Shown one piece after another: positions 25,241 through 33,950 of a DNA stretch of 64,000 nucleotides; within the stretch, counting starts at the first letter, position 1; each line of letters starts with the position of its first letter. Source of the stretch: CAVQBP01 sp963723205 (lineage in GTDB: Bacteria; Bacteroidota; Ignavibacteria; Ignavibacteriales; Ignavibacteriaceae); NCBI GenBank assembly GCA_963723205.1, contig CAVRQC010000033.1:434001-498000 (forward strand), given 5' to 3'. A model generated the notes under the pieces. That model did not search any database. It saw only the letters and a list, made by a program, of their open reading frames with translations, and was not told where the DNA came from. The position numbers were made by a program, and so were the translations under genes.

Positions 25241-25834
25241 TTACCTTTTATGTAAATTTTTTGAAACTACTCTTATTTGTTTCCAGAAAGCCTGTGAATA
25301 TTTCTCATCGTAAGCGAATGGGTCTTCGATCAAAATATTTATTTCTATACTGCCAATAGTAGAGGGATCTGAAACGGGGGAACTTATCACTCGGCCAAGA
25401 TCATCAAAATAAATTAGTTTAAAATCTATAACATCTAAATCTGCTCCATTGGCTAAATCTCCATCCACCACTCGATGTAAATATCTATCCTTAGGATTAG
25501 GTGTGGATGTTAATTCAGAAGTAGGACCTAAATAATAACGAATCGAATTTAATGTCCCTGCATTCTTTTCATCAGATAGGAAAGTAATACTGTTTGAATC
25601 TGCCTGAGTTATTGCAGAATCCTCTAACTGAGCTGCATTTGTACAATATCCTATTTTTCTAAAATCATACTCTAAAATCCTAGCTACATTTGTAAGGTTT
25701 CGCTGTAAAGCAACATCCTGTCCGTTATTTATCATGCTTTGAGTAGCAGAATCATCCAGTCTCCAGAGAATTAATAATAGGATTCCGCCTATTATTATTG
25801 AACCTAAAATATCCAGTATTGTACTAAAGCCCAT
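25241..25834 (-). CDS. PilW-like minor pilin homologue, module B
   Basis: 197-residue protein beginning MGFSTILDILGSIIIGGILL, a membrane helix right at the start. A Gly-Phe pair occurs at residues 2-3, but the acidic residue lies at +6 of a hypothetical cleavage and there is no positively charged leader, so a canonical prepilin site is doubtful. The stalk has RILEYDFRKIGYC, the PilW-type DxR-x-GY motif, then YYLGPTSELTSTPNPKDR, shared nearly word for word with module A, and FAYDEKYSQAFWKQIRVVSKNL at the end. Gap to V 17 bases, to X 11 bases. Confidence 0.68.
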   Translation of the reverse strand: MGFSTILDILGSIIIGGILLLILWRLDDSATQSMINNGQDVALQRNLTNVARILEYDFRKIGYCTNAAQLEDSAITQADSNSITFLSDEKNAGTLNSIRYYLGPTSELTSTPNPKDRYLHRVVDGDLANGADLDVIDFKLIYFDDLGRVISSPVSDPSTIGSIEINILIEDPFAYDEKYSQAFWKQIRVVSKNLHKR

Positions 25835-25851
25835 TTTATCTGCTTTCCATT

Positions 25852-26334
25852 TTAAAATTTAAAGTAACTAAATATGGATGATATTCTTATTGTATCTTGT
25901 GAAAATGGCGAAGTAATTGTAACGGTTAATTTTTTATTCCATGTGCAGTAATTAACATCGACTTCGGGATTCTGAGGATTAATATATGATACTTTACAGT
26001 GGACATTAAATGTAGCTGATGGGAGGTCTGTTATAGTTGTATCAAGGTTATTGAAATCATCAAAATCATCACAATCAGAAATTGTTTCGGAACCATCTAA
26101 TCCTAGGGTGCTTGATAACAAAGTTGAATCGGAAATAGCGATAGAAGTATTTTCATCAAACTGTTTTCTGCTTGCTTCCTCTATGTATGAAGTAGCCAGT
26201 GAAGTTGCCAGAACCCCAAACTTTGCTGCTTGAACATTTGTATCGGTAGATAAAAAAGTACTATTGACTCTCAATATCATAGCTGATAACAGTATAAGAG
26301 CTCCAATGGAGAGCATCATCTGACCTGTATTCAT
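25852..26334 (-). CDS. PilV-like minor pilin homologue, module B
   Basis: 160-residue protein with an immediate hydrophobic start (MNTGQMMLSIGALILLSAMI). The stalk contains FGVLATSLATSYIEEASRKQFDE, the same pattern as the other V proteins, and the acidic motif CDDFDDFNN. Two cysteines (in SDCDDF and NVHCKV) could form a disulfide; module A has equivalents. The C-terminal NKKLTVTITSPFSQDTIRIS matches module A. First gene of module B, followed by W after 17 bases. Family assignment rests on the pattern of the stalk, not on a canonical prepilin leader. Confidence 0.66.
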   Translation of the reverse strand: MNTGQMMLSIGALILLSAMILRVNSTFLSTDTNVQAAKFGVLATSLATSYIEEASRKQFDENTSIAISDSTLLSSTLGLDGSETISDCDDFDDFNNLDTTITDLPSATFNVHCKVSYINPQNPEVDVNYCTWNKKLTVTITSPFSQDTIRISSIFSYFKF

Positions 26335-26668
26335 ATTATATCCTTTTTACCGATAATTTCAAAAATAACCAGGTTGAGAACTTTTATAAAATGTAAAAAC
26401 CGTTAATTCAGTTTATATATATAGCATTATGTTTTTTAACTAAATTCAGTCTTTTCAACACATTGTACTAAATACAAAAATTATGCCTTTTGGGAAATCT
26501 GCCATAATTAAATAATAATTTTTACTAAAAGTATCAGACGGAAGTGCCTTCGGTAATCTTTACTTATTGGATTACGGGATTATCGATATTTGACAATATA
26601 GTTACTATGGGAATAATAAATTAAAGTTGATTTAGAGGCGATTTTAATAGGATTCAAATCAATTAGTT
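26335..26668 (-). other. Non-coding gap between pilin modules A and B
   Basis: This 334-base stretch is AT-rich, has stops in every frame and shows no gene. It should hold the promoter of module B and the end of the module A transcript, but I could identify neither a strong hairpin nor a convincing promoter. A weak GTAATC/GATTAC pairing near 26554-26576 has a long loop and no T-run. Confidence 0.5.
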
Positions 26669-27913
26669 CTATTCATACCAGGATATTATTTCAAACATAC
26701 CTGTTCCCGGAAACGAAGGGGGAGAGGTCAATAAAAATCTGTCATCATATCTATATTTTTTTATAAAACCACTAATTACATTGCCGGAACTTGAATTAAA
26801 TGTTCCAACTGCACCACGGGTTTTATGTATTACTCCTCCATAAAGGTTAATAGAACCGCTAACTGGTCGGGAATCGTAATCTTCGGCAGTAAATCCTCCA
26901 TTTTCACAATATATTGAGGCAAAAATATCAATACTGTTATTATTCTCTGCATTGTTTGCAATAACCACATCATTTTCTGCAACAATACCTAACATGTCTT
27001 TGGAGTTGGGATTAGTACGGGGATTAGTGTTATAAATAATATTATCATCCAGTATAACACTACCTTGGTTACCCTTATTACCTGAGGCTCCAATAGAGTA
27101 TCTTCCTTTAACTATTCCTTTAATTCTTAAAGTAGCATCAGGGATAAAAATAACACCATTAGGAGCTAAAGTTGAACCTAATATAGTAGTCTCCGGCCCG
27201 GATTTCGAAAATTTATATATAATGCTATCCCCTGCAAAAGTTAAGTAAACAGTTTTTTCTTTAGTATAGTCGGATTTATTGAATACAAAACCATTGGAAG
27301 CTGCAGCAGTTTCCAATTTTGATACCCCATCGGTAGGTAGCGGAATATTAATTGAAGGTGCATATCCACCATTAAAGTTTGGTTTGTCACTTGCTTCATT
27401 GTTTTTATAGAGAATACTCTTGAAACTGGAAGCTTTACCCATATATGTAGGGTGTTGAAAAGCTCTAATATGATCTTGGGTATGAAAAGGACCCCAAACA
27501 GTGTCCTTACCGGTCCACCATATGTTTCCCCCTTCAGACATTGAAAAATAAGCAAATTTTGAAAAACTGCTTGGTTTTAATGTAATTTCCACTGAGCTGG
27601 TAGCTTTACCATAATTTCCTACAGATTTTATTCTGTATACCTGCATGTAAGAATTTAGGACTGAAAAAGTTACTGAAAAAGTTCCATCGTTAAATGGAGT
27701 AGTGGGGAATCCGGCTTTCCAGTTATTATTAATGAAAAACTCATTTGCAGCCATATTTGCACCGCTAACAGCGAGATCGTGCGCGACAGTCTCATCATAA
27801 TATCCTACCAAATTATCTACACTACGTGTAGATAAACTAGCGAAATTGCGACCGAAAATAAGGAAAATTACACTGAAACCTAATATTAAAAGTAAAGAAG
27901 CTTTACCGGTCAT
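26669..27913 (-). CDS. PilX-like minor pilin homologue, module A
   Basis: 414-residue exported protein, paralogue of the module B X protein. It starts MTGKASLLLILGFSVIFLIF, with the membrane segment directly after a two-residue start. The stalk YYDETVAHDLAVSGANMAAN, the WWTGKDTVWGPFHTQDH motif, SKDMLGIVAENDVVIANN and INLYGGVIHKTRGAVGTF all have counterparts in module B. It ends EIISWYE, the shared tail. It follows W by 7 bases. The middle differs from module B mainly by short insertions and deletions, so the copies have diverged for some time. Confidence 0.66.
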   Translation of the reverse strand: MTGKASLLLILGFSVIFLIFGRNFASLSTRSVDNLVGYYDETVAHDLAVSGANMAANEFFINNNWKAGFPTTPFNDGTFSVTFSVLNSYMQVYRIKSVGNYGKATSSVEITLKPSSFSKFAYFSMSEGGNIWWTGKDTVWGPFHTQDHIRAFQHPTYMGKASSFKSILYKNNEASDKPNFNGGYAPSINIPLPTDGVSKLETAAASNGFVFNKSDYTKEKTVYLTFAGDSIIYKFSKSGPETTILGSTLAPNGVIFIPDATLRIKGIVKGRYSIGASGNKGNQGSVILDDNIIYNTNPRTNPNSKDMLGIVAENDVVIANNAENNNSIDIFASIYCENGGFTAEDYDSRPVSGSINLYGGVIHKTRGAVGTFNSSSGNVISGFIKKYRYDDRFLLTSPPSFPGTGMFEIISWYE

Positions 27914-27920
27914 GGTTTAC

Positions 27921-28532
27921 CTACCTGTTCCTTAAATTTCTTGCTGCTAATCTTATTTGCCGCCAAAATACTGAAGAATATTTGTTGTCATATCCTGCAG
28001 TATTTTCAACCGCAATATTAATTTCCATTGAAGTAATTGCGCCTGGGAATGTTATAGGAAAAGGTAAAGTATCACCTAAAGCATCAAAATAAACAAGCTT
28101 GAATTCTGTTATTCCTAAATTAACACCACCATCAGATTTGTTGTCTAATACGCGGTATAATAATCTATCACGCGGATTCGGGGTTGAAGATAATTCACTT
28201 GTAGGTCCCAAATAATACATAACAGTATCAATATTACCATCGGGAGCACCGTCGGGTAATATATCGGATATAAATTTTATTTTATTTGAATCTGCTTCAA
28301 TGATTGATTTTGAAGGATCGGGAATTTTTTCCCAATCAGCACAATAACCGATTTTCCTAAAGTCACTTTCAAGTATTTGTACCACTACAGCTAAATTCTG
28401 TTGGCTGGATAATTCTCCTGTATAATTAAAAGCATTTTCTGTAGCCGAATCACTTAAACGGAAAAGAATCAGCATTAACATACCGCCAATTATAATGGAA
28501 CCAAGAATATCTAATAATACATTGAATCCCAT
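27921..28532 (-). CDS. PilW-like minor pilin homologue, module A
   Basis: 203-residue protein beginning MGFNVLLDILGSIIIGGMLM, closely matching the module B W protein. The stalk QILESDFRKIGYCADWEKI has the PilW-type motif, and MYYLGPTSELSSTPNPRDR is almost identical to module B. The C-terminus NTAGYDNKYSSVFWRQIRL matches as well. No canonical prepilin leader. 13 bases after V, 7 before X. Expected to sit in the inner membrane with a periplasmic domain unless processed. Confidence 0.68.
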   Translation of the reverse strand: MGFNVLLDILGSIIIGGMLMLILFRLSDSATENAFNYTGELSSQQNLAVVVQILESDFRKIGYCADWEKIPDPSKSIIEADSNKIKFISDILPDGAPDGNIDTVMYYLGPTSELSSTPNPRDRLLYRVLDNKSDGGVNLGITEFKLVYFDALGDTLPFPITFPGAITSMEINIAVENTAGYDNKYSSVFWRQIRLAARNLRNR

Positions 28533-28545
28533 AATTTTTTTATTC

Positions 28546-29031
28546 CTATCTGAAATACCAGTAACTGTAAACAGTACTCAATTTGATAGTATCCTTCATT
28601 GATAAACTTGAAATATGTACTGTTAATTTTTTATTCCATGTTGGAGAGCTTGAAATATTCTCGGGTTTTCCGGGAAGGACATATTCCACTTTACAGCGGT
28701 AATTAAAAATTGCTGAAGGCATTGAAGAATCTGAACCGGTACAACCGTTATAATCATCAAAATCATTAAAATTGTGGCGTGTTTCACCTTCAGGACCTAA
28801 TGCTGAAGTTAATTCACTTGCTACTTCTGCTGTAGTATCAATAGTATTTTCATCAAATGCTTTATTACTGGCTTCTTCAATAATTGATGTACCAATGGAA
28901 GTAGCAAGGATATCAAATTTTGATTCATTCAAGCTATTACCGGTGCTAATAATTGTATTGTTTGTGCCTAATACAAGTATAGACAATAATAATATCGCCC
29001 CAATGGCTAAAAGTGATTCTCCCAAATTCAT
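28546..29031 (-). CDS. PilV-like minor pilin homologue, module A
   Basis: 161-residue protein with an immediate membrane segment (MNLGESLLAIGAILLLSILV). The stalk FDILATSIGTSIIEEASNKAFDE and the acidic motif FNDFDDYNGC repeat those of the other modules. The C-terminal NKKLTVHISSLSMKDTIKLS has beta character. It is the first gene of the whole three-module array; a 283-base divergent region separates it from aconitase and should hold its promoter, which I could not identify. Confidence 0.66.
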   Translation of the reverse strand: MNLGESLLAIGAILLLSILVLGTNNTIISTGNSLNESKFDILATSIGTSIIEEASNKAFDENTIDTTAEVASELTSALGPEGETRHNFNDFDDYNGCTGSDSSMPSAIFNYRCKVEYVLPGKPENISSSPTWNKKLTVHISSLSMKDTIKLSTVYSYWYFR

Positions 29032-29314
29032 AATTTTTTCATTCTCAAGTAATGCTCTAATTTTAAGTTTTATTCTTTAATCAGAGACACCATGTGCTAA
29101 AAGTATGCCAGGTGAATATTTATTTCTCTCATTTGTTTTTAGGTCAAATCTTTAATTTGAAATTCAGGTGGGGGGTGTCAAACTAAAGATTACGTTTAAA
29201 AAATGTTTTATACGTAATAATTCCTTGTTATATAATTGTAAGCAATTTATAAGCTTTTTTACTATTTTTGTTAAAATTTAAATTAGAGAAACAAACTTTG
29301 AAGGACTTTTTATT

Positions 29315-31579
29315 ATGGCTGCAAATATTGAGATGATAAAAGATAGATATTCAGACTTTAAGGAAAAACTTAACATAATTAAACAGGTTGTTAATAAACC
29401 TTTAACATATGCTGAAAAGGTTTTATATATACATCTTTGGAACAATCCCTCCATAAGTTTAGAAAGAGGAAAAGATTATGCTGAACTTGCTCCCGATAGA
29501 GTAGCAATGCAGGATGCAACAGCCCAGATGGCGCTTTTACAATTTATGTCTGCAAATAAAAAAGAAACTGCAGTTCCTACTACTGTTCATTGTGATCATT
29601 TAATTCAGGCACAGGTAGGGGCAAAAGATGATCTTTTACGTGCAACTTCCGAGAACAAAGAAGTATATGACTTTCTTGAAAGCATATCACGAAAATATGG
29701 TATAGGTTTTTGGAAACCCGGTGCCGGTATAATACATCAGGTTGTTCTGGAAAATTATGCATTCCCTGGTGGGATGATGATCGGAACAGATTCTCATACG
29801 CCAAATGCAGGTGGACTTGGAATGATAGCTATTGGAGTTGGAGGTGCCGATGCAGTTGATGTTATGGCGGGAATGCCATGGGAATTAAAATGGCCAAAAC
29901 TTATCGGAGTTAAGTTAACCGGCAGATTAAATTCATGGGCTTCACCTAAAGATATTATTTTAAAATTAGCAGGGATTCTCACAGTTAAAGGTGGAACCGG
30001 TGCAATAGTTGAATATTTTGGTGACGGAGCAACTTCAATCTCGTGTACCGGTAAAGGAACTATATGTAACATGGGAGCTGAAATTGGTGCAACAACTTCT
30101 GTATTCCCATTTGATGAAAAAATGTCTGCTTATCTTCGGATTACTAACCGGGCAGATGTTGCTGCACTTGCCGAAGGTTTGCAGGATGAACTTTCTGCAG
30201 ATAAAGAGGTTATTGAAAATCCTGAAAAATATTTTGATCAGGTAGTTGAGATAAACTTGAATGAACTGGAACCTCATTTAAATGGTCCGTTTACTCCCGA
30301 TAAAGCATGGCCTATATCTAAAATGAAGGAAGCTGTTAAAGAGAATAAATACCCTGATAAAATAGAGGTTGCGCTAATAGGAAGCTGTACAAATTCAAGT
30401 TATGAAGATATTGACAGAGCAGCCAGCATAGCTAAACAAGCAATGGCAAAAGGTTTAAAGTCAAAATCACAATTTACTGTTACCCCCGGTTCAGAGCAGG
30501 TGAGAGCAACAATTGAAAGAGATGGACAGTTAAAAACTTTAAGTGATTTCGGTGGAGTAATTTTAGCTAATGCCTGTGGCCCTTGCATTGGAATGTGGAA
30601 AAGAATGGATATAAAAACGGGGGAAAGAAATACTATTGTTACTTCTTTCAATAGAAATTTTGCAAAAAGAAATGATGGGAACCCGGATACATTAGCCTTT
30701 GTTGCTAGCCCTGAATTAACAACTGCTTTGGCAATTGCAGGAAGATTATCTTTCAATCCTTTAACAGACGAGCTTGAAAATGATAAAGGTGAAAAAGTTA
30801 AACTTGAACCTCCGGTGGGAGATGAACTGCCGTCAAAAGGATTTGATCCGGGTGAGAATGGGTATATAGCTCCCTCTAAGGATGGTTCTAATGTTGAAGT
30901 TGTTGTTAAACCGGATAGTGAACGACTTCAATTGCTTAAACCTTTTGCCCCCTGGAACGGAAAGGATCTAATTGATTTACAGGTTCTTTTAAAAGCAAAA
31001 GGGAAGTGCACCACAGATCATATTTCAATGGCAGGGCCATGGTTAAGATTTAGAGGGCATCTTGATAATATTTCTAACAACATGTTTTTGGGAGCAATCA
31101 ATGCTTTTACCGACGAGGCCGGAAAGGTGAAGAATAGTTTTACAGGGGAATATGGTTCAGTTCCGGAAGTTGCCCGCGCCTATAAAAGATATAATCATGA
31201 TTGGGTTGTAATTGGTGATGAAAATTATGGTGAAGGTTCTTCACGTGAACATGCGGCTATGGAACCAAGACATCTTGGCGGAAGAGCGGTTATTGTGAGA
31301 AGTTTTGCCAGAATTCATGAAACGAATCTTAAAAAGCAAGGTATGATTCCTTTAACTTTTGCTAATCCTGCTGATTATGATAAGATACAGGAAGATGATA
31401 AGGTGAGCATCATAGGCTTAACTGAATTAGCTCCCAATAAACAATTAAAATTAGTGATCCAACATAAAGATGGCAAACAGGAAGAAGCATTATTAAATCA
31501 TACTATGAATGAAGCACAAATTAAATGGTTTAAAGCAGGAAGTGCCCTTAATTTGATTGCACAACAAAATCAAAAATAA
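29315..31579 (+). CDS. acnA: Aconitate hydratase, mitochondrial-type
   Basis: Interconverts citrate and isocitrate in the TCA cycle using a 4Fe-4S cluster. The 754 residues match the mitochondrial-like bacterial family rather than the roughly 890-residue AcnA or the AcnB form. Cluster cysteines are visible in GSCTNSSYEDI and ANACGPCIGMWKRMD. Other hallmarks are TVHCDHLIQAQ near the N-terminus, MMIGTDSHTPNAGGLG, and in the swivel domain KCTTDHISMAGPWLR and GDENYGEGSSREHAAMEPR. A GAAGGA ribosome site precedes the ATG. It is a single-gene unit closed by a strong terminator. The symbol is given loosely; some databases would use acn or acnM. Confidence 0.95.
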   Translation: MAANIEMIKDRYSDFKEKLNIIKQVVNKPLTYAEKVLYIHLWNNPSISLERGKDYAELAPDRVAMQDATAQMALLQFMSANKKETAVPTTVHCDHLIQAQVGAKDDLLRATSENKEVYDFLESISRKYGIGFWKPGAGIIHQVVLENYAFPGGMMIGTDSHTPNAGGLGMIAIGVGGADAVDVMAGMPWELKWPKLIGVKLTGRLNSWASPKDIILKLAGILTVKGGTGAIVEYFGDGATSISCTGKGTICNMGAEIGATTSVFPFDEKMSAYLRITNRADVAALAEGLQDELSADKEVIENPEKYFDQVVEINLNELEPHLNGPFTPDKAWPISKMKEAVKENKYPDKIEVALIGSCTNSSYEDIDRAASIAKQAMAKGLKSKSQFTVTPGSEQVRATIERDGQLKTLSDFGGVILANACGPCIGMWKRMDIKTGERNTIVTSFNRNFAKRNDGNPDTLAFVASPELTTALAIAGRLSFNPLTDELENDKGEKVKLEPPVGDELPSKGFDPGENGYIAPSKDGSNVEVVVKPDSERLQLLKPFAPWNGKDLIDLQVLLKAKGKCTTDHISMAGPWLRFRGHLDNISNNMFLGAINAFTDEAGKVKNSFTGEYGSVPEVARAYKRYNHDWVVIGDENYGEGSSREHAAMEPRHLGGRAVIVRSFARIHETNLKKQGMIPLTFANPADYDKIQEDDKVSIIGLTELAPNKQLKLVIQHKDGKQEEALLNHTMNEAQIKWFKAGSALNLIAQQNQK

Positions 31580-31604
31580 AATTAAAGACATAAATTATTT
31601 AATG

Positions 31605-31639
31605 AAAAATGGAAACCGGTTATTCCGGTTTCCATTTTT
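31605..31639 (+). terminator. Strong hairpin terminator after aconitase
   Basis: A perfect 15-bp inverted repeat (arms 31605-31619 and 31625-31639, GGAAACCGG / CCGGTTTCC at the core) with a 5-base loop ends in TTTTTATTTT. It lies 26 bases after the stop codon, so it should end the aconitase transcript. Confidence 0.9.
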
Positions 31640-31752
31640 ATTTTAAATTAAATAATAATAGTGAACATCACTTAAGATTATTACCTAAATTACTCCATAG
31701 CATTCCATAATTCAAAATGATATTTTAGGAAAAATAATTAATATAACTATTT

Positions 31753-33867
31753 ATGATATTTCTTAATCCATTAGTTTTATTTGGTCTTCTGGCAGCGACG
31801 ATTCCTGTTTTAATTCACCTTTTAAATCTCAGAAAATTAAAGAAGATTGATTTCAGTACATTAACTTTTCTTAAGGAGCTGCAGAAAAATAAAATAAGGA
31901 AAATAAAAATTAAGCAGCTTTTACTCTTAGCATTAAGAGTTATGATAATCCTTTTTTTAGTTTTAGCTTTTGCTCGTCCTACTTTAAAAGGAATTTCAAT
32001 CGGAGGTACATCTTCTGCTGCGAAAACCACTGCTGTTTTTATTCTCGATAATACTTTCAGCATGTCTGTTGTAGATAATAATGGTTCATACTTAAACCAG
32101 GCTAAAGAAACAATAAAAATATTGCTTAACCAGCTTCAGGAAGGAGACGAAGCTACGTTAATTCTTTTATCAAATCCTCCGTCAAATGGAGCCGGGATCT
32201 CAGAAATTAAACCAACATCCAATTTAGCTGATTTTAAAAAGCAGGTGGCGAATGTTGAGATTTCATATTATAGTGGCAATTTGAATGTTGCAATCGTTGA
32301 AGCAGCTAAAATCCTTTCAGGATCTCAAAATCTCAATAAGGAAATTTATGTATTAAGTGATTTTCAAAAAGATCGGATTTATGAACAATCATCTATTTCA
32401 AACTTAGGTGAAATTCTTAATGACAAAGTAAAATTATATACATTTAATTATTCAGGGAAAGAAGTTTTCAATATCGGGATTGATAATTTAAAAGTTAATA
32501 CTCAGATCTTTGAAAAAGATAAACCGATTAATTTCAGTGTAACTGTAACTAATTATTCTTCAAAACCTGCTGAAAATACGGTTGTTTCGCTTTTTATTAA
32601 TAATAAAAGAAGCGTTCAGCAAAGTGTAAATCTAAATCCCGGAGAAACGAAAATTCTTACAATGGAATCATCTGTAAAATCAACCGGTTATATTAATGCT
32701 TTTGCTGAAATTGAAGATGATGATATCCAGCAGGACAATAAAAGATTTACTAGCTTTTATATTCCTGGAGAAATTCCTATAGGAGTTTTTACAGGAGAAA
32801 CTCAGGATGCTAAATTCGTTAATTTAGCTTTGACTGCAGGTGAAGACAATACATTAAAAATCTCAGAAAAAAATATTAGTCAGATTTCGTCTTTTGATTT
32901 GAATCAATTTGATGTTCTAATTCTAATCGGGATTGATGATTTTAATAATTTTACTTCTATTAAATCATTCATTAAGAATGGCGGGGGTTTATTTTTGATG
33001 CCTGGAATAAAATCTTCTTTTGAGAATTTTAGAAATGCTTTGATAAACATCGGTCTTCCCGAACCTGGTGGAACAGTAGGTAAAATTAATTCAACAAATA
33101 ATGAAGTAACATTTGAAAATGCGGATCTAAACCATCCTGTTTTCCAGAATATTTTCTCAAAGGATAAGAAAAAGATCGAATCGCCAAAAATTTATTATCA
33201 TTACAAAATTAATTCAGGAGTGAAAGGCAGGGATATTATTTCATTAGTTGATGGAACTTCTTTTTTAAGCGAATATAAAATCGGAAAAGGAAAAGTATTT
33301 CTTTTAAATACAGCACCGGCTCTTAGCTGGACGAACTTCCCGTTAAAAAGTATATTTGTTCCTTTAATAAATAAATCAGTATTTTACCTGGCTTCAAAAG
33401 ACAAGATTGAAAGTACGCACTTGGTTAATAGCAGCATAAATATTGACGTATCTAACCAGAGCTTACCCCAAATTAAAATAGACAAACCGAACAAATCTGA
33501 AGAATATATAAATCTGAATGAACAGAACAATCCGAATTATGTTGCTTATGATAATACAAATATACCCGGTAACTACTTGGTTTATTCTGGTAGTAAAATA
33601 ATTGATGATTTTGCTATTAATACAAATCCTCTAGAGTCTGTAACAAAATATTTAGCTGATGATGAATTCAAAGAATACTTGGATAAAATAGATTTTAAAG
33701 GTCACTATATAGAAGTTAGTAAACATGACGATCCTGCTAAAATAATTATGCAATCGCGATTCGGTTCGGAACTTTGGAAATACTTCCTTTTTATAGCTCT
33801 GTTACTGGCTTTAATTGAAATGATGGTTGCAAGAAATTCAAAGAAAGAAATTGATAATAATAGATAA
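31753..33867 (+). CDS. BatA/VWA-domain membrane protein
   Basis: 704-residue membrane protein with a periplasmic or cytoplasmic von Willebrand A region. It opens with the BatA-type segment FLNPLVLFGLLAATIPVLIHLL and continues KKIDFSTLTFLKELQKNKIR, then a second helix LLLLALRVMIILFLVLAFARP. The VWA domain starts at TAVFILDNTFSMSV, where DNTFS stands for the MIDAS DxSxS motif with Thr in place of the first Ser. Around residues 385-420 a glutamine-amidotransferase-like segment (DVLILIGIDDFNNF, NGGGLFLMPG) follows, and the protein ends in a helix LWKYFLFIALLLALIEMMV. Such proteins are common in Bacteroidota; their function is unclear. Confidence 0.85.
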   Translation: MIFLNPLVLFGLLAATIPVLIHLLNLRKLKKIDFSTLTFLKELQKNKIRKIKIKQLLLLALRVMIILFLVLAFARPTLKGISIGGTSSAAKTTAVFILDNTFSMSVVDNNGSYLNQAKETIKILLNQLQEGDEATLILLSNPPSNGAGISEIKPTSNLADFKKQVANVEISYYSGNLNVAIVEAAKILSGSQNLNKEIYVLSDFQKDRIYEQSSISNLGEILNDKVKLYTFNYSGKEVFNIGIDNLKVNTQIFEKDKPINFSVTVTNYSSKPAENTVVSLFINNKRSVQQSVNLNPGETKILTMESSVKSTGYINAFAEIEDDDIQQDNKRFTSFYIPGEIPIGVFTGETQDAKFVNLALTAGEDNTLKISEKNISQISSFDLNQFDVLILIGIDDFNNFTSIKSFIKNGGGLFLMPGIKSSFENFRNALINIGLPEPGGTVGKINSTNNEVTFENADLNHPVFQNIFSKDKKKIESPKIYYHYKINSGVKGRDIISLVDGTSFLSEYKIGKGKVFLLNTAPALSWTNFPLKSIFVPLINKSVFYLASKDKIESTHLVNSSINIDVSNQSLPQIKIDKPNKSEEYINLNEQNNPNYVAYDNTNIPGNYLVYSGSKIIDDFAINTNPLESVTKYLADDEFKEYLDKIDFKGHYIEVSKHDDPAKIIMQSRFGSELWKYFLFIALLLALIEMMVARNSKKEIDNNR

Positions 33868-33950
33868 CCACATCAATTTTATTGATGAAATAAATTATTA
33901 AATTATACGATAATTAATAAAACAATAAAAGGAGATTAAATTCAAATTAT

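Noticed and set aside
29263..29270. TATTTTTG as a -7 box for aconitase
   Set aside because: The nearest TTG lies 24 bases upstream, outside the usual 19-21 spacing.
30400..30756. Long open frame on the minus strand inside aconitase
   Set aside because: It lies fully within a well-supported gene on the other strand and shows no family motifs or ribosome site.
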